Shown: positions 41,736 through 52,646, numbered from the stretch's first letter. The stretch: 64,000 nt of DNA from Glaciecola sp. HTCC2999 (GCF_000155775.1 NZ_DS989810.1:640172-704171), one strand, 5' to 3'. Notes: generated by a model not told the origin, from the sequence alone. Made by a program: numbers and translations.

Positions 41736-42293
41736 TTAAATTTCCATCAACTCTTTTTCTTTGACACTTAACAGCTCATCTACTTGCTTAATAAAGTCAT
41801 TAGTTAAAGATTGAATATTTTCTTCACCCGCGCGAGCTTGATCCTCTGAGATGTCTTTGTCTTTAAGTAAATCTTTAATGTCAGAATTAGCATCTCGACG
41901 AATGTTACGTACTGCTACACGACCATTTTCAGCTTCACCACGTGCCACTTTTATCAGATCTTTACGACGTTCTTCTGTGAGTGGCGGTAACGGGATGCGA
42001 ATAGCGCCACCAGCACTCATTGGGTTTAAACCTAGATCAGAAGACATAATCGCTTTCTCGACGGCTTGGATAGCAGATTTATCAAATACAGATAAAGCTA
42101 ATGTACGACTATCTTCAGCAATAATATTAGCTAATTGCTTAAGTGGAGTATCAGCACCATAATAGTTAACAACAATACTATCTAACAAGCTGGGATGAGC
42201 TCTACCGGTACGGATTTTTGCCAATTGAGATTTTAATGCACTAACGCTTTTTTCCATTCGATCTTGTGCGTCTAATTCAATTTCATCAATCAT
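41736..42293 (-). CDS. frr: Ribosome recycling factor
   Basis: With EF-G it splits the post-termination ribosome. The 185-residue product (the usual length) has the two-domain tRNA-mimic sequence: [30 protein letters not shown] at the start, the [16 protein letters not shown] middle domain, [28 protein letters not shown], and a C-terminal helix ending [14 protein letters not shown]. It is in the pyrH-frr-uppS cluster. Confidence 0.98.
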   Translation of the reverse strand: MIDEIELDAQDRMEKSVSALKSQLAKIRTGRAHPSLLDSIVVNYYGADTPLKQLANIIAEDSRTLALSVFDKSAIQAVEKAIMSSDLGLNPMSAGGAIRIPLPPLTEERRKDLIKVARGEAENGRVAVRNIRRDANSDIKDLLKDKDISEDQARAGEENIQSLTNDFIKQVDELLSVKEKELMEI

Positions 42294-42303
42294 TTATTTA
42301 TTC

Positions 42304-43047
42304 CTAATTTTCTAAATTGTCTGCGTGGGTAATTAATGTGCCTTCAGCTTCACCTAATACCACACGTCTTAATGTTCCTGGTGTATTCATGTTAAATACA
42401 CGGATCGGTAATGAATGGTCGCGTGCTAAGGTGAACGCAGATAAATCCATCACCTTTAATTCTTTTTCTAATACTTCTTGGTATGTGATTTGTTTTATCA
42501 ATTGAGCATCAGGATCTTTGGCCGGATCAGAAGTGAATACGCCATCCACTTTAGTCGCTTTTAATACTGCATCCGCTTCAATTTCGATGCCACGTAAACA
42601 TGCCGCAGAGTCAGTCGTGAAAAAGGGATTACCTGTACCAGCAGAGAATATAACAACACGGCCGGATTTAAGCGAACTAATCGCTTCCGCCCAGTTGTAT
42701 GCATCACATACGCCATTGAGTGGAATAGCAGACATCAGACGTGCATTCACAAATGCTCGATGTAAAGCATCTCGCATTGCTAATCCATTCATCACCGTGG
42801 CAAGCATTCCCATATGATCACCGACAACTCGGTTCATACCTGATTTCGCTAGGCCTTCACCACGAAATAAATTACCACCGCCGATGACCAAGCCAACTTG
42901 GACACCCATCTCAACTAACTCTTTGATTTCTTGAGCCATTCGATTAAGCACTAGAGGATCTATACCAAACTCACCTTCACCTTGTAAGGCTTCACCACTG
43001 AGTTTGAGTAAGATACGACGATAAGCAGGTTTTGGAGCGATACTCAT
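42304..43047 (-). CDS. pyrH: UMP kinase
   Basis: Phosphorylates UMP to UDP; hexameric, activated by GTP and inhibited by UTP in gammaproteobacteria. The 247-residue amino-acid-kinase fold shows [19 protein letters not shown] at the start, [32 protein letters not shown], and [26 protein letters not shown]. Typical length. It is separated from tsf by a terminator, so pyrH-frr-uppS probably starts from its own promoter or by read-through. Confidence 0.98.
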   Translation of the reverse strand: MSIAPKPAYRRILLKLSGEALQGEGEFGIDPLVLNRMAQEIKELVEMGVQVGLVIGGGNLFRGEGLAKSGMNRVVGDHMGMLATVMNGLAMRDALHRAFVNARLMSAIPLNGVCDAYNWAEAISSLKSGRVVIFSAGTGNPFFTTDSAACLRGIEIEADAVLKATKVDGVFTSDPAKDPDAQLIKQITYQEVLEKELKVMDLSAFTLARDHSLPIRVFNMNTPGTLRRVVLGEAEGTLITHADNLEN

Positions 43048-43111
43048 GAGTGTTTTCCTGTAGTACGAATAATTTATTGTAGTAACTCTGAAAGCTGTGC
43101 AGACAGATATG

Positions 43112-43136
43112 AAAAAGCACCTCCAGAGGAAGTGCT
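43112..43136 (-). terminator. Rho-independent terminator between tsf and pyrH
   Basis: On the minus strand GCACTTCC pairs with GGAGGTGC (one G-T) around a four-base loop, followed by five T. It lies 46 bp after the tsf stop and would end or attenuate the rpsB-tsf transcript before pyrH. Confidence 0.85.
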
Positions 43137-43181
43137 CTTAGTGTATCCGATGTTTCACGGATGAAAAAGATCCAAGTGCAA

Positions 43182-44054
43182 TTATTTCTTTGCAGCTTCC
43201 ATTTGAGCAGCAACTTCTGCAGCAAAATCTTCAGTCTTCTTCTCAATTCCTTCACCCACTTCAAAGCGGATAAAGTTAACTACATCAGCGCCGTTACTCT
43301 TCAATAAATCACCCACAGATTGTGAAGGATCTTTAATGAATGGCTGACCTGTTAAGCTGATTTCGCCAGTGAATTTCTTCATACGACCAGCTACCATTTT
43401 TTCAGCGATATCTGCAGGCTTGCCTGATTGTACGGCGATATCGATTTGAATTTCTTTTTCTTTCTCAACGACTTCTGCAGGTACATCAGTTGGCTTAACA
43501 AACTGTGGAGAAGCAGCTGCAACGTGCATTGCAACGTCTTTCGCTAATGCCTCATCACCACCAGTTAGGATAGCAACAACACCAATACGACCACCGTGTA
43601 CATATGCACCAAGGTTGTCACCTTCTACATTAATTACGCGACGTGGAGAGATATTTTCACCGATTTTAGCAACCAATGTATCACGGACAGATTGTACTGT
43701 ACCGCCGTCCAATTCAGCTGCATTCAATGCTTCTATATCATTGATTTTATTTGCCGCAGCAACACCGATAATTTTATTACCGAATGCTAAGAAACCTTCA
43801 TCACGTGCAACAAAGTCAGTTTCACAGTTAACTTCCATCATAGTCGCAACGCCATTTTCAATGTGAGTTAAAATCACACCTTCAGCAGCAATACGGCCTG
43901 CTTTTTTAGCGGCTTTTGCTTGACCAGATTTACGCATATTTTCAATCGCTAGTTCGATGTCACCATCAGTTTCAACTAACGCTTTCTTACAATCTAACAT
44001 ACCGGCGCCAGTGCGCTCACGTAGTTCTTTAACCAGGGCTGCAGTCACTGCCAT
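43182..44054 (-). CDS. tsf: Translation elongation factor Ts
   Basis: Guanine-nucleotide exchange factor for EF-Tu. The 290-residue product opens with the UBA-like domain [22 protein letters not shown], the family signature, and has [30 protein letters not shown], the core dimerisation part, and the coiled-coil region around [37 protein letters not shown] precedes the ATG. It follows rpsB by 72 bp and shares its transcript and leader control. Confidence 0.98.
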   Translation of the reverse strand: MAVTAALVKELRERTGAGMLDCKKALVETDGDIELAIENMRKSGQAKAAKKAGRIAAEGVILTHIENGVATMMEVNCETDFVARDEGFLAFGNKIIGVAAANKINDIEALNAAELDGGTVQSVRDTLVAKIGENISPRRVINVEGDNLGAYVHGGRIGVVAILTGGDEALAKDVAMHVAAASPQFVKPTDVPAEVVEKEKEIQIDIAVQSGKPADIAEKMVAGRMKKFTGEISLTGQPFIKDPSQSVGDLLKSNGADVVNFIRFEVGEGIEKKTEDFAAEVAAQMEAAKK

Positions 44055-44126
44055 GATATTTTCCTCGAATAATTAATCTTAAAATAATAAATTGCGTTAG
44101 GTTGAAACCAACCTAACGCAAGGCAC

Positions 44127-44855
44127 TTATTCTGCCGCTTCTACAAACTCTTCTTCAGCTTGCGCTTCGATGTTTGTGTTACGTCCAGAGATAACAGCAT
44201 CAGCCGCTGCATTTAAGTACAACTGGATCGCACGGATCGCATCGTCATTACCAGGGATGATGTAATCAACACCATCTGGGTTTGAGTTAGTATCAACTAC
44301 ACCCACAACTGGAATACCTAAGTTACGTGCTTCTGTAACTGCAATGTGCTCGTGATCTGCATCGATAACGAAGATAACGTCCGGTAAACCGCCCATATCT
44401 TTGATACCACCTAAGCTTGATTCAAGCTTAGTCATTTCACGTTGTAACATTAATACTTCTTTTTTGGTAAGTTTATCAAACGTACCATCTTGGCTTTGTG
44501 CTTCAAGCTCTTTAAGACGCTTGATTGATTGACGTACTGTTTTCCAGTTAGTCAACATACCACCTAACCAACGTTTATTAACGTAGAATTGGTCGCACTT
44601 GATTGCTGCTTCTTTAACAGCTTCACCTGCAGCACGCTTGGTGCCAACAAATAATACTTTACCTTTTTTAGACGCAACGCTAGAAACATAGTTTAATGCG
44701 TTGTTGAATAAAGGAACGGTTTTTTCAAGATTGATGATATGAACTTTGTTACGAGCGCCGAAAATGAAAGGCTTCATTTTTGGGTTCCAGTAACGAGTTT
44801 GGTGACCGAAGTGTACGCCAGCTTGTAGCATGTCACGCATAGAAACGTTTGCCAT
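44127..44855 (-). CDS. rpsB: 30S ribosomal protein S2
   Basis: Component of the 30S head/body junction, bound late through S1. The 242-residue product starts [27 protein letters not shown], the S2 signature, with [44 protein letters not shown] and the second signature [33 protein letters not shown]. The frame is open 13 codons upstream, but the ATG at 44855 has GAGG nine bases before it and matches the family start. S2 represses its own operon through the leader. Confidence 0.98.
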   Translation of the reverse strand: MANVSMRDMLQAGVHFGHQTRYWNPKMKPFIFGARNKVHIINLEKTVPLFNNALNYVSSVASKKGKVLFVGTKRAAGEAVKEAAIKCDQFYVNKRWLGGMLTNWKTVRQSIKRLKELEAQSQDGTFDKLTKKEVLMLQREMTKLESSLGGIKDMGGLPDVIFVIDADHEHIAVTEARNLGIPVVGVVDTNSNPDGVDYIIPGNDDAIRAIQLYLNAAADAVISGRNTNIEAQAEEEFVEAAE

Positions 44856-45018
44856 GATATTTTTCCTCAAATTTGGGGTTAGGCCTCCATACATCCCTTT
44901 GCTCGATCCGCATTAATAGTGTGAACTATTAAATTAGACACCCCGAGGTCAGTGTCGATGTATGTGTGATTTAATAAGATTATGAAGGCCATTACTAAAC
45001 AATGGATATCAACATAAC
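44856..45018 (-). promoter_or_regulatory. rpsB-tsf 5' leader, S2 autoregulatory element, with promoter
   Basis: Untranslated leader of about 160 nt. On the minus strand it carries a hairpin with arms GACACTGACC and the complementary CTCGGGGTGTC, an AATAGTTCACACTATT stem-loop, and the block GCGGATCGAGC, AAAGGGATGTATGGAGGCC just before the ribosome binding site. Such a leader is known from gammaproteobacterial rpsB, where S2 binds it to stop translation. The likely promoter has a perfect -10 TATAAT (complement of 45025-45030), giving a start near 45018; the -35 is weak. The structures are seen; S2 control is by family knowledge. Confidence 0.7.
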
Positions 45019-45204
45019 CGATGAATTATACAATTTTAAAAAAGATGTTTTAACAATCCTTTTAAATTGCGGCGCGTTTTATATCATTTTAAAGGCTTTA
45101 TATCAAGGAAAAACTGGTTATTAAGCTTGTTTTATGTAAAATATCTCCTTATCTTAAGTATCAAGTCATTCGGGCTTTTTCAAATAATAAATTAAGGATG
45201 TGCA

Positions 45205-45996
45205 GTGGGCGCTATTATAAAAACTCAAGACGAAATCCTAAAAATGCGCGTAGCCGGTAAATTAGCAGCTGAAGTGCTTAATATGATTGGTGAATATGTC
45301 GTCAAAGGTACGACAACTGATGAACTTAATACACTGTGCCATAACTATATCGTTGATGTTCAAGGTGGTATCCCTGCTCCATTGAATTATGGTCATCCAC
45401 CATTTCCAAAATCAATTTGTACATCCGTCAACCACGTGATTTGCCATGGGATCCCTAGTGACAAAAAACTAAAAGATGGTGATATTGTCAATATCGATGT
45501 AACGGTTATTAAAGATGGTTATCATGGTGATTCATCCAAAATGTTTGTGGTAGGCAAGCCATCAATTCTAGCCGAGCGCTTAATTAAAGTGACACAAGAG
45601 TGTTTGTATAAAGGCATTGAGATTGTTAAACCCGGTACAACATTGGGCGATATTGGTCATGTTATCCAACAACACGCTGAAGCACACAACTATTCTATTG
45701 TTCGAGAATTCTGTGGCCATGGGATTGGGGCTACCTTTCATGAGGAGCCACAAGTAGTACATTATGGTCGCCCTGGAACAGGTGAAGTATTAGAAGCGGG
45801 TATGTGCTTCACTATTGAACCAATGATAAATGCAGGTAAACGTAACAGCAAAATCTTACCAGACCATTGGACAGTAGTGACTAAAGATAGAAGTTTATCG
45901 GCTCAATGGGAACATACACTATTAGTGACCGAAAACGGTGTTGAGATCCTCACACACCGTGATGATGAGACGATTGCTAAAATCATCGAGCACTGA
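45205..45996 (+). CDS. map: Type I methionine aminopeptidase
   Basis: Removes the initiator Met from nascent proteins with small second residues. The 263-residue pita-bread fold begins IIKTQDEILKMRVAGKLAAEVL. Metal ligands and active site lie in VNHVICHGIPSDKKLKDGDIVNIDVTVIKDGYHGDSSKMF (two Asp), REFCGHGIGATFHEEPQVVHYG (His), MCFTIEPMI (Glu) and SAQWEHTLLVTENG (Glu). The start is GTG with TAAGGA six bases before it. Divergent from rpsB and followed by glnD, the conserved arrangement. Confidence 0.97.
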   Translation: MGAIIKTQDEILKMRVAGKLAAEVLNMIGEYVVKGTTTDELNTLCHNYIVDVQGGIPAPLNYGHPPFPKSICTSVNHVICHGIPSDKKLKDGDIVNIDVTVIKDGYHGDSSKMFVVGKPSILAERLIKVTQECLYKGIEIVKPGTTLGDIGHVIQQHAEAHNYSIVREFCGHGIGATFHEEPQVVHYGRPGTGEVLEAGMCFTIEPMINAGKRNSKILPDHWTVVTKDRSLSAQWEHTLLVTENGVEILTHRDDETIAKIIEH

Positions 45997-46117
45997 TTTT
46001 AGCAACTTAGTTCTGCATTATCTGTGCAAATAAATGTAATGCTATGACATACGTAGCATTGCACTTTTTTATCAAGCGTTTATGCTAGTCGTATAATTTA
46101 CACTTTTACTGGTTCCC

Positions 46118-48748
46118 ATGTCTTTTTCTTCACTTATTCAACAAGTCCGTGACATTCCATCACTTAACGATGTGGTATCATTTAAAACTGCAGTTAATGA
46201 TTGTTATACCTTTTTAGAAAAGGAATTTACAACATCTCCAGTTGATGACTTAGTCACGGGCCGTGCCACATTTGTAGATGCCTTAGTTTGTCACGCTTGG
46301 CAATTAGCAGGCCTGCATGAATTTAAAAAACTCAGTCTTGTCGCGGTGGGTGGTTATGGCAGGGGTCAATTACAACCTCATTCAGATGTCGATCTATTAA
46401 TTCTCAGCTCACGTGGTTTACCAAGGGGCGCATCAGATAAAATTTCACAATTCTTAACCTTGCTATGGGATGCAAAATTAGATGTTGGCTCAGCAGTTCG
46501 CAGCATTAAAGAATGTGTTGAACAAGCAAAATTAGATATCACAATTGCCACAAATATCGTCGAAGCTAGAAATTTAATTGGTTGTAAAGCCACATTTGAT
46601 AAAATGCTAAGTAAAGTAAATCATGATAAAACGTGGACAAGTAAAGCATTTTTTAGTGCCAAATATGAAGAACAACAACAACGTCATAATAAGTTTAATG
46701 GTACTTCATATAACCTAGAACCAAATGTGAAAGAAAATCCAGGCTGTTTGCGAGACATACAATCTATTGGGTGGGTTGCTAAAAAACACTTCCAAGAATA
46801 CGACGGCTATGAACTCGTCGGTCATGGCTACTTCACTGAGATGGAGCACCAAGAATTATTAGACTGTCGTCATCAGTTATGGCGAATCCGTTTTGCATTA
46901 CATTTAGTCGCGGGTCGCAGTGAAAATCGACTCTTATTTGATTACCAAGCCGATGTTGCGCATTTACTGGGTTTCAATGATGACGATAAAAAAGCAGTTG
47001 AAAGAATGATGAAACTATTCTTTCGCGTGGTTCGTCGTGTTACTGAACTCAATACCATGTTATTACAACGCTTTAAATTCGATGTATTAAATTTAACCTT
47101 AGCATCTGGGCGAATATTAAATGACGAGTTCAGTGTCAGTGACAACACAATATCACCACGCACTGAAACAGTGTTTGCGACGCCTTTAGCCGTTTTTCAA
47201 TTTTTACATTTATTAGCAGATAATCATGACATCGATTCTCTCGATTATGAATGTATCCGTCAACTTAGAAATGCACGTCGTCAGTTCTCAGATAAATACT
47301 GGGTCGAATACCCTGAATGCCGAACCGCTTTCATGCAGTTAATGCGCCACCCTGAGTTTTTTGGCTTTGGTTGGAACGTAATGCACTTACACGGAATTTT
47401 GCAAGCATATCTACCCCAATGGGACAATATTGTCGGTATGATGCAATTTGACTTATTCCATGCATATACCGTCGATGAACATACTCACCGTTTAATTAAA
47501 AATTTATTCCAATATTTTAACAAAGACAATAAAGATTTCCCACGTTGTAGCAACATTGTTCGCAACTTAGATAAACCTGAGTTGATCTTTATTGCCGGTA
47601 TTTTTCACGACATCGCCAAAGGTCGTGGGGGTGATCACTCAAAACTCGGCGCGGCGGATGTATTTAGCTTTGGCGAATCACACGGTTTGACGGCGGACGA
47701 TATTAAGGTCATTAGCTGGTTAGTAGAGTCGCATTTATTAATGTCAGTGGTCGCCCAGCGTCGAGATATTTATGATCCTGAAGTAGTCGCAGATTTCGCC
47801 AGTGCTGTAAAAAGCCACAATCATCTTAATATGCTTTATGCATTAACGCTTGCTGATATTCGAGCAACCAACGACAGCTTGTGGAATGATTGGAAATCAT
47901 CGTTACTTAAAGAACTCTATTTGTTAACTCAAAAAGCGTTAGATAATGGTTTACAATGCCAAGTGACGTTTAATGAACGAGCATTGCAACATCAAAAAGA
48001 AGCTATTGATATCCTGCAACCACAGTGGCAGAGAAATGAAATTGATAGTGTATGGAATCGTTTAGAACAGCCCTACTTCACCCGCTTCAAACCCATACAA
48101 ATAGCATGGCATACCCAGCAGATACTCGTGCATGAAGACGCAGATGGATGGCTCATCAAAATGGCAAATCACACGACTAAGGCGGGTACTGAATTACTCA
48201 TTTATGGAAAAGATCGCCCGGCAGTTTTTGCGCAAATAGCGTCTGTTTTAGACAATGCTAACTTATCTATTTTAGATGCTAATATTGCGATTACACCCGA
48301 CGGTTATGTATTTGATAGTATTATCGTCGTCGATGAAGATAATGAAAAAATTGCATCTACTGAGCGTTGCTATAAAATAGAACAAGCAATTTTGGCGCAA
48401 TTAAATAAAGCAACGCGTGAACACCATAATTCTCGCAAATTATCTCGTCGATTAAAGCAACTAAATGTACCAACCAAAGTAAGGTTTTTCTCCGCGAGTG
48501 ATGACGCCACCTTAATTGAACTTGAAGCCCTTGATACACCAGGGTTGTTAGCATCAATTGGTCATGTATTTGTGGATTTCAATTTGACCTTACGCTTGGC
48601 AAAAATCTCGACCATCGGCGAGCGAGCTGAAGATGTTTTTATCGTAAGTGACGAACATAATCATGCGCTCAGCCCTGAATTACAACTTGCTTTGAAAAAG
48701 CAAATTTCTTTAACTCTCGATCAACTGGAAACTGAAACAGCATTATGA
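46118..48748 (+). CDS. glnD: Bifunctional uridylyltransferase/uridylyl-removing enzyme GlnD
   Basis: Senses glutamine and modifies PII (GlnB/GlnK), controlling nitrogen assimilation. The 876-residue product has an N-terminal nucleotidyltransferase with [22 protein letters not shown], a GlnD PII-uridylyltransferase domain ([25 protein letters not shown]), an HD hydrolase with [22 protein letters not shown], and two C-terminal ACT domains ([22 protein letters not shown] and [21 protein letters not shown]). Complete. Its stop overlaps the dapD start in ATGA. Confidence 0.97.
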   Translation: MSFSSLIQQVRDIPSLNDVVSFKTAVNDCYTFLEKEFTTSPVDDLVTGRATFVDALVCHAWQLAGLHEFKKLSLVAVGGYGRGQLQPHSDVDLLILSSRGLPRGASDKISQFLTLLWDAKLDVGSAVRSIKECVEQAKLDITIATNIVEARNLIGCKATFDKMLSKVNHDKTWTSKAFFSAKYEEQQQRHNKFNGTSYNLEPNVKENPGCLRDIQSIGWVAKKHFQEYDGYELVGHGYFTEMEHQELLDCRHQLWRIRFALHLVAGRSENRLLFDYQADVAHLLGFNDDDKKAVERMMKLFFRVVRRVTELNTMLLQRFKFDVLNLTLASGRILNDEFSVSDNTISPRTETVFATPLAVFQFLHLLADNHDIDSLDYECIRQLRNARRQFSDKYWVEYPECRTAFMQLMRHPEFFGFGWNVMHLHGILQAYLPQWDNIVGMMQFDLFHAYTVDEHTHRLIKNLFQYFNKDNKDFPRCSNIVRNLDKPELIFIAGIFHDIAKGRGGDHSKLGAADVFSFGESHGLTADDIKVISWLVESHLLMSVVAQRRDIYDPEVVADFASAVKSHNHLNMLYALTLADIRATNDSLWNDWKSSLLKELYLLTQKALDNGLQCQVTFNERALQHQKEAIDILQPQWQRNEIDSVWNRLEQPYFTRFKPIQIAWHTQQILVHEDADGWLIKMANHTTKAGTELLIYGKDRPAVFAQIASVLDNANLSILDANIAITPDGYVFDSIIVVDEDNEKIASTERCYKIEQAILAQLNKATREHHNSRKLSRRLKQLNVPTKVRFFSASDDATLIELEALDTPGLLASIGHVFVDFNLTLRLAKISTIGERAEDVFIVSDEHNHALSPELQLALKKQISLTLDQLETETAL

Positions 48749-49569
48749 GTGATTTACAAACCATTATAGAAAGTGCCTTTGATGCACGTGACACTATTTC
48801 TCCTAGCACCGCTTCGGCTGAATTAAAAGCAGCGGTTAATCAAGCGATTGACTTACTCAACAGCGGTGAAGCCCGTGTTGCTGAAAAAATTGATGGTGAG
48901 TGGGTCGTTCATCAGTGGCTGAAAAAAGCAGTCTTATTATTCTTCCGTTGTTATAACAATGACGTTATTGAAGGCGCTGAAAGTAAATTCTACGATAAGG
49001 TTCCGTTGAAATTTACTGACTACACAACAGAGCGTTTTGCTAAAGAAGGTATGCGTGTAGTCCCTCCTGCAGCGGTTCGCACCGGTACATTCATTGGTAA
49101 GAACGTCGTATTAATGCCATCTTATGTCAACATTGGCGCTTTCGTCGATGAGGGCACAATGGTAGATACATGGGCAACCGTAGGTTCATGCGCGCAAATT
49201 GGTAAAAATGTACATTTATCTGGCGGTGTAGGTATTGGTGGAGTGTTAGAACCGTTACAAGCTAACCCTACCATCATTGAAGATAACTGTTTTATCGGTG
49301 CACGTTCTGAAATCGTTGAAGGCGTCGTTGTCGAAGAAGGTGCTGTCATTTCGATGGGCGTTTATATTGGTCAAAGCACACGTATCTATGATCGTGAAAC
49401 TGGCGAGATTCATTACGGCCGTGTACCAGCAGGCTCTGTTGTAGTATCAGGTTCATTACCAAGCAAATGTGGCACTTACAGTTTATATGCGGCTGTTATC
49501 GTCAAGAAAGTCGATGCTAAAACACGTGCAAAAGTAGGTATTAACGCTCTACTTCGTGAAGCGGAATAA
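48745..49569 (+). CDS. dapD: 2,3,4,5-tetrahydropyridine-2,6-dicarboxylate N-succinyltransferase
   Basis: Succinyl-CoA-dependent step of lysine and diaminopimelate synthesis. The 274-residue product has an N-terminal helical domain ([31 protein letters not shown]) and a left-handed beta helix ([40 protein letters not shown], then [28 protein letters not shown]). Typical length (E. coli 274). It is translationally coupled to glnD and ended by a strong terminator. Confidence 0.98.
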   Translation: MSDLQTIIESAFDARDTISPSTASAELKAAVNQAIDLLNSGEARVAEKIDGEWVVHQWLKKAVLLFFRCYNNDVIEGAESKFYDKVPLKFTDYTTERFAKEGMRVVPPAAVRTGTFIGKNVVLMPSYVNIGAFVDEGTMVDTWATVGSCAQIGKNVHLSGGVGIGGVLEPLQANPTIIEDNCFIGARSEIVEGVVVEEGAVISMGVYIGQSTRIYDRETGEIHYGRVPAGSVVVSGSLPSKCGTYSLYAAVIVKKVDAKTRAKVGINALLREAE

Positions 49570-49605
49570 TATCTAACACTGCATCGTTTATTTTAAGATG
49601 CACAT

Positions 49606-49647
49606 AAAAAATCCGAGTATTGCTCATTAAGCAAACTCGGATTTTTT
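49606..49647. terminator. Bidirectional terminator between dapD and yqcA
   Basis: AATCCGAGT pairs with ACTCGGATT around an AT-rich loop, with A6 on the left and T6 on the right. It therefore works for both dapD (rightward) and the convergent flavodoxin gene (leftward). Confidence 0.92.
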
Positions 49648-49675
49648 GTCTCTATTTTTAAATGAGTATATTAAA

Positions 49676-50119
49676 TTAAAACTCAGACTGATGCGTTTCC
49701 AGCCATGCTAGTACATCTGCTTCTGGCTCAAATGTTTCCATAGCATCAATACCTACCATATCACTAATAGGTGTGCCTTGGAGTTCAGTCAATAATTCAA
49801 ACATCAGCGTACCTGCACCGCAATATGAATCACCATACGAGCTATCCCCCAATGCGATCACAGCAAATTTCTTGTTATTTATCAAAGGACAGGTATCTTT
49901 TGCATCTACATAAAACAGTTCTAAATTTGGCGGTATGTCACCTACACCTGTCGTCGAAGTCACCACTAAAAAGCTATCATGTTCATCGAATAAGCTCACA
50001 TCAGGATCAACATGTAATTCAACATCATGCCCTTGATTAGTTAAGAACGCTTGTGCTTCTTCCGCGGCATTTTGTGCATTACCATACACTGAGCCTACAA
50101 TAATTCCGATGTTTGACAT
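49676..50119 (-). CDS. Flavodoxin-like protein YqcA/MioC type
   Basis: 147-residue FMN-binding flavodoxin of the short YqcA/MioC group, an electron carrier of uncertain partner. The N-terminal phosphate-binding loop has the form GSVYGNAQNAAEEAQ. The FMN-contacting loops are STTGVGDIPPNLELFY and ALGDSSYGDSYCGAGTLMFELL. Six bases after truC on the same strand, exactly as yqcA follows truC in E. coli, so YqcA is the better name than MioC. Confidence 0.9.
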   Translation of the reverse strand: MSNIGIIVGSVYGNAQNAAEEAQAFLTNQGHDVELHVDPDVSLFDEHDSFLVVTSTTGVGDIPPNLELFYVDAKDTCPLINNKKFAVIALGDSSYGDSYCGAGTLMFELLTELQGTPISDMVGIDAMETFEPEADVLAWLETHQSEF

Positions 50120-50125
50120 ACTTTA

Positions 50126-50863
50126 CTACTCGCTTTGATAAGGTGCTAGTGTCGCTAAGACATGCTCTAGTTCAGGCCACAAGGGGGCAGATAGCGCTAA
50201 AGGATGTTGCGTCACTGGGTGACAAAATTTCATACTACTATTATGTAGGGCTAAATGATGAAAATTAAAGGTATCACGCATAAATTTATTTTGCTTACCG
50301 TCACCATGGGTAGTATCCCCCATAATAGGATGACGCACATGCGCAAGATGTCTTCTAAGTTGATGTTTACGGCCTGTCTGAGGATTAAGTTCAACCCAAG
50401 ATAAACGTGCTTGAGGATAGCGTCCAACAGCTTTGGGATAAGTAAAGCGTTGTAAACACGCGATGTGAGTCTGTGCTTCTTGAGGCGCTTTATCTTGTTG
50501 CGCATCTTTATCGGCGATCTTATCGAGCTTTTCTTTTAAAGCATAATCGACAAATTGACTCTTCGTCCAACCACGAGTTAACGCGTGGTATGTTTTATGA
50601 ATTGTCTTTTCCGTAAATTGCTCCGTCATTAATCGAGCGACATCACTGGATAAAGCAAACACTAAAACACCCGATGTTGGTTTATCTAGACGATGTACGG
50701 TGTAAACATGTTGATCAATCATATTTCGCACCATCTGCATCGCGAATCGAGTTTCATGACGATCAATCATACTGCGGTGCACTAATAAACCACTAGGTTT
50801 ATTGATGGCAATGATATGCTCATCTTGGTAGATTATAGGTAATTGAGATGAAACTTCGGTCAT
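50126..50863 (-). CDS. truC: tRNA pseudouridine(65) synthase TruC
   Basis: Makes pseudouridine at position 65 of tRNA-Ile and tRNA-Asp. The 245-residue RluA-family product has the catalytic Asp in VHRLDKPTSGVLVFAL, the preceding INKPSGLLVHRS, and LSWVELNPQTGRKHQLRRHLAHVRHPIMGDTTHGDGKQNKFMRD. The longer basic loop before the RKHQLRRH motif fits TruC and not RluA. It heads a two-gene operon with yqcA and is divergent from the DUF3549 gene. Confidence 0.93.
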   Translation of the reverse strand: MTEVSSQLPIIYQDEHIIAINKPSGLLVHRSMIDRHETRFAMQMVRNMIDQHVYTVHRLDKPTSGVLVFALSSDVARLMTEQFTEKTIHKTYHALTRGWTKSQFVDYALKEKLDKIADKDAQQDKAPQEAQTHIACLQRFTYPKAVGRYPQARLSWVELNPQTGRKHQLRRHLAHVRHPIMGDTTHGDGKQNKFMRDTFNFHHLALHNSSMKFCHPVTQHPLALSAPLWPELEHVLATLAPYQSE

Positions 50864-50929
50864 ATCGCACTATGTCTTAAAAGGGCTTTGCGGTATTATA
50901 CGGACAAATACTTAACAACTCACTTGTTT

Positions 50930-51955
50930 ATGCAATCTACATCTATCAATTCCATTATCGAATTTCTTGACGCGTCAAAATCACAATATAAGTTCATCGA
51001 CATGGGTCGTGGATTTCGAGAGCTGACACCTGAACATATGAATCAAATTGAGTATCAACGGGTTCCTGCGCCTTACCCAAGACAACAGCATATATGGCTA
51101 GGGTGTATTTTTTGGTCACCTGAACGTTCTGCTCAGCATTATATTTGGTTTATTAAATTACCTTTAGACGAACGTGGGTTACTGAATCAAGCAGCACGAA
51201 ATCTATTTTTAGAAAAGGTAATAGAAGCATTAGGTAGACAATTAGAAAACACAGAAAAAATGCAGGGGCAACTAGGAGACAATCCTTATACATTTGTTCC
51301 AAACCAACAACAACTCGCTGATTTCAATGCCAAAGCTAAAACATTATTGAAAAATCCACCATCACATGGATTTCAAGCGGTTTCCGACTATATTCATGCA
51401 CCTAACACTCAAGATTGGCAGTTATTAAGTGTACAGGGCTTAGCTGATTATGTAGCACGTTTATCAGACCCGATGATATTTGCTACATTGCAAAAACAAT
51501 GGACTCTGTTAGCTCCACTTTTTCAAGTTAACCTACTCAATAGTCTTGAACATTATGCGATAAATAAACCCTTGGCTGTATTAGTTAAACAACACTTTGA
51601 TACAGCAGTAAGTCAAGATAATGAAACGCACATTATTGCTAGTCTTCGTGCGTTAACACAAGCTCCAGAAGAGATAGTAAAGAAAGTCATTGACCCTTTA
51701 TTACAACGTGCATACCTACCTTCAGACTGGTTAATTCTGATCGCAGCTAGACATATGGCGCTGTTTAATGACATCAATCGTGCTATCTTATTTTTAGAAA
51801 AATGTGCATTACATGATGACGCTATTTTTCAAGGGTTATTTGCCGATATGGTACAGTTACCTCAATGTAGAATTGCATTTTTGCAAGCATTATCAGCATC
51901 CAATCTCACTGAACTATGCCAACAAAAAATCACATCATTACAACAAGGTCATTAA
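50930..51955 (+). CDS. DUF3549 family protein
   Basis: 341-residue protein of the DUF3549 family, known from Shewanella, Vibrio and relatives, with no assigned function. No signal peptide or membrane segment is seen. The N-terminal part (SIIEFLDASKSQYKFIDMGRGFREL, then IWLGCIFWSPERSAQHYIWFIKLPLDERGLLNQAARNLFLEKVIEAL) is the conserved domain. The C-terminal half looks like helical repeats (SLRALTQAPEEIVKKVIDPLLQRAYLPSDWLILIAARHMALFNDINRAI). The frame opens at a TTG 42 bases earlier; ATG at 50930 is chosen by family start. It is six bases from the DUF3301 gene, so co-transcribed. Confidence 0.85.
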   Translation: MQSTSINSIIEFLDASKSQYKFIDMGRGFRELTPEHMNQIEYQRVPAPYPRQQHIWLGCIFWSPERSAQHYIWFIKLPLDERGLLNQAARNLFLEKVIEALGRQLENTEKMQGQLGDNPYTFVPNQQQLADFNAKAKTLLKNPPSHGFQAVSDYIHAPNTQDWQLLSVQGLADYVARLSDPMIFATLQKQWTLLAPLFQVNLLNSLEHYAINKPLAVLVKQHFDTAVSQDNETHIIASLRALTQAPEEIVKKVIDPLLQRAYLPSDWLILIAARHMALFNDINRAILFLEKCALHDDAIFQGLFADMVQLPQCRIAFLQALSASNLTELCQQKITSLQQGH

Positions 51956-51961
51956 CGAGTT

Positions 51962-52276
51962 ATGGAATTAATTGATATAGTGGTATGGGTAAGCATTATT
52001 GCACTAGCCGGTTTATTTTGGCGAGTTCGTGATTATGCTGAAATAGCCCGTATGTTCGCTCAGCAGTACTGTACAAAGCATCAACTCGTATTTGTTAGTA
52101 TTGCTCGTAAACAAATGCATTGGCGGGAAACAAGTCAATCCAGACGATTTCAATTTGATTATATTATGGAGTTTTCTACTGCAAATGATGTTTTATATGA
52201 AGGCATTGTGAGTATTTATAAAGGAAAATTAAAAGCTATCGACGTACCCGTCTATAGAGAGCCTGAAGTCTTTTAA
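51962..52276 (+). CDS. DUF3301 family membrane protein
   Basis: 104-residue protein with one N-terminal membrane segment (IDIVVWVSIIALAGLFWRV) and a small cytoplasmic domain containing YCTKHQLVFVSIARKQMHWRE and RRFQFDYIMEFSTANDVLYEGIVSIYKGKLKAID, as in DUF3301. Function unknown. It follows DUF3549 by six bases, a pairing kept in related bacteria, so the two probably act together. The converging csrB-type RNA ends 30 bp after it and its hairpin could serve as terminator for both. Confidence 0.88.
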   Translation: MELIDIVVWVSIIALAGLFWRVRDYAEIARMFAQQYCTKHQLVFVSIARKQMHWRETSQSRRFQFDYIMEFSTANDVLYEGIVSIYKGKLKAIDVPVYREPEVF

Positions 52277-52305
52277 GTTGAACAATAATCGATGCTATAA
52301 AAACA

Positions 52306-52337
52306 AAAAAGGTAGTACATCATGTACTACCTTTTTA
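52306..52337 (-). terminator. csrB rho-independent terminator
   Basis: GGTAGTAC pairs with GTACTACC across a five-base loop (extended by one A-T pair on each side), flanked by A5-6 and T5-6. The stem reads as a terminator in both directions, ending the RNA leftward and also the DUF3301 mRNA rightward. Confidence 0.93.
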
Positions 52338-52646
52338 AGTATTTTGAGCTTCCTTCTCAACAATCCTTTGCCAATTCATCATCCCTAGCAACGTCCATAT
52401 TTGTATCAATCCGTCTGATCCAATTAATCCTTAATTGGCCGCAAGTCCCTGCGCTGATCCTTTTCCATTTTATATGTAGTTGTAAATTCTATTACAACCA
52501 GCTTCCTATCCTAGAAGCAATATTTTGAATTTCCTTATCAATATTTTTTGCACTATAACCGACTTTCCGTTGCCAGTTATCAGTCCGAAGACTAAATCCT
52601 TACATTGCATACTTATCATCCTGACAAGTCACGTTTCCTTTCGACA
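52306..52646 (-). ncRNA. csrB: CsrB-family regulatory RNA (CsrA-sequestering)
   Basis: On the minus strand about 340 nt contain about 18 GGA triplets, ten of them AGGA. Several sit in hairpin loops: AATTAA-GGA-TTAATT at about 52425-52440, CTTC-TAGGATAG-GAAG at about 52502-52517, and CAAAGGATTG. The RNA ends in a perfect terminator. Such RNAs bind many CsrA dimers and release CsrA-repressed mRNAs. A -10 TATTCT (complement of 52653-52658) sets the start near 52646, and a GacA/UvrY box lies about 180 nt upstream. Flanking yqcA-truC on one side and syd-queF on the other copy the E. coli csrB locus. The exact 5' end is approximate; no significant open frame explains the region. Confidence 0.92.

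Noticed and set aside
52322-52528. 68-residue open frame on the plus strand
   Set aside because: It lies inside the CsrB-type RNA, begins in its terminator stem, and has no coding character or ribosome binding site.
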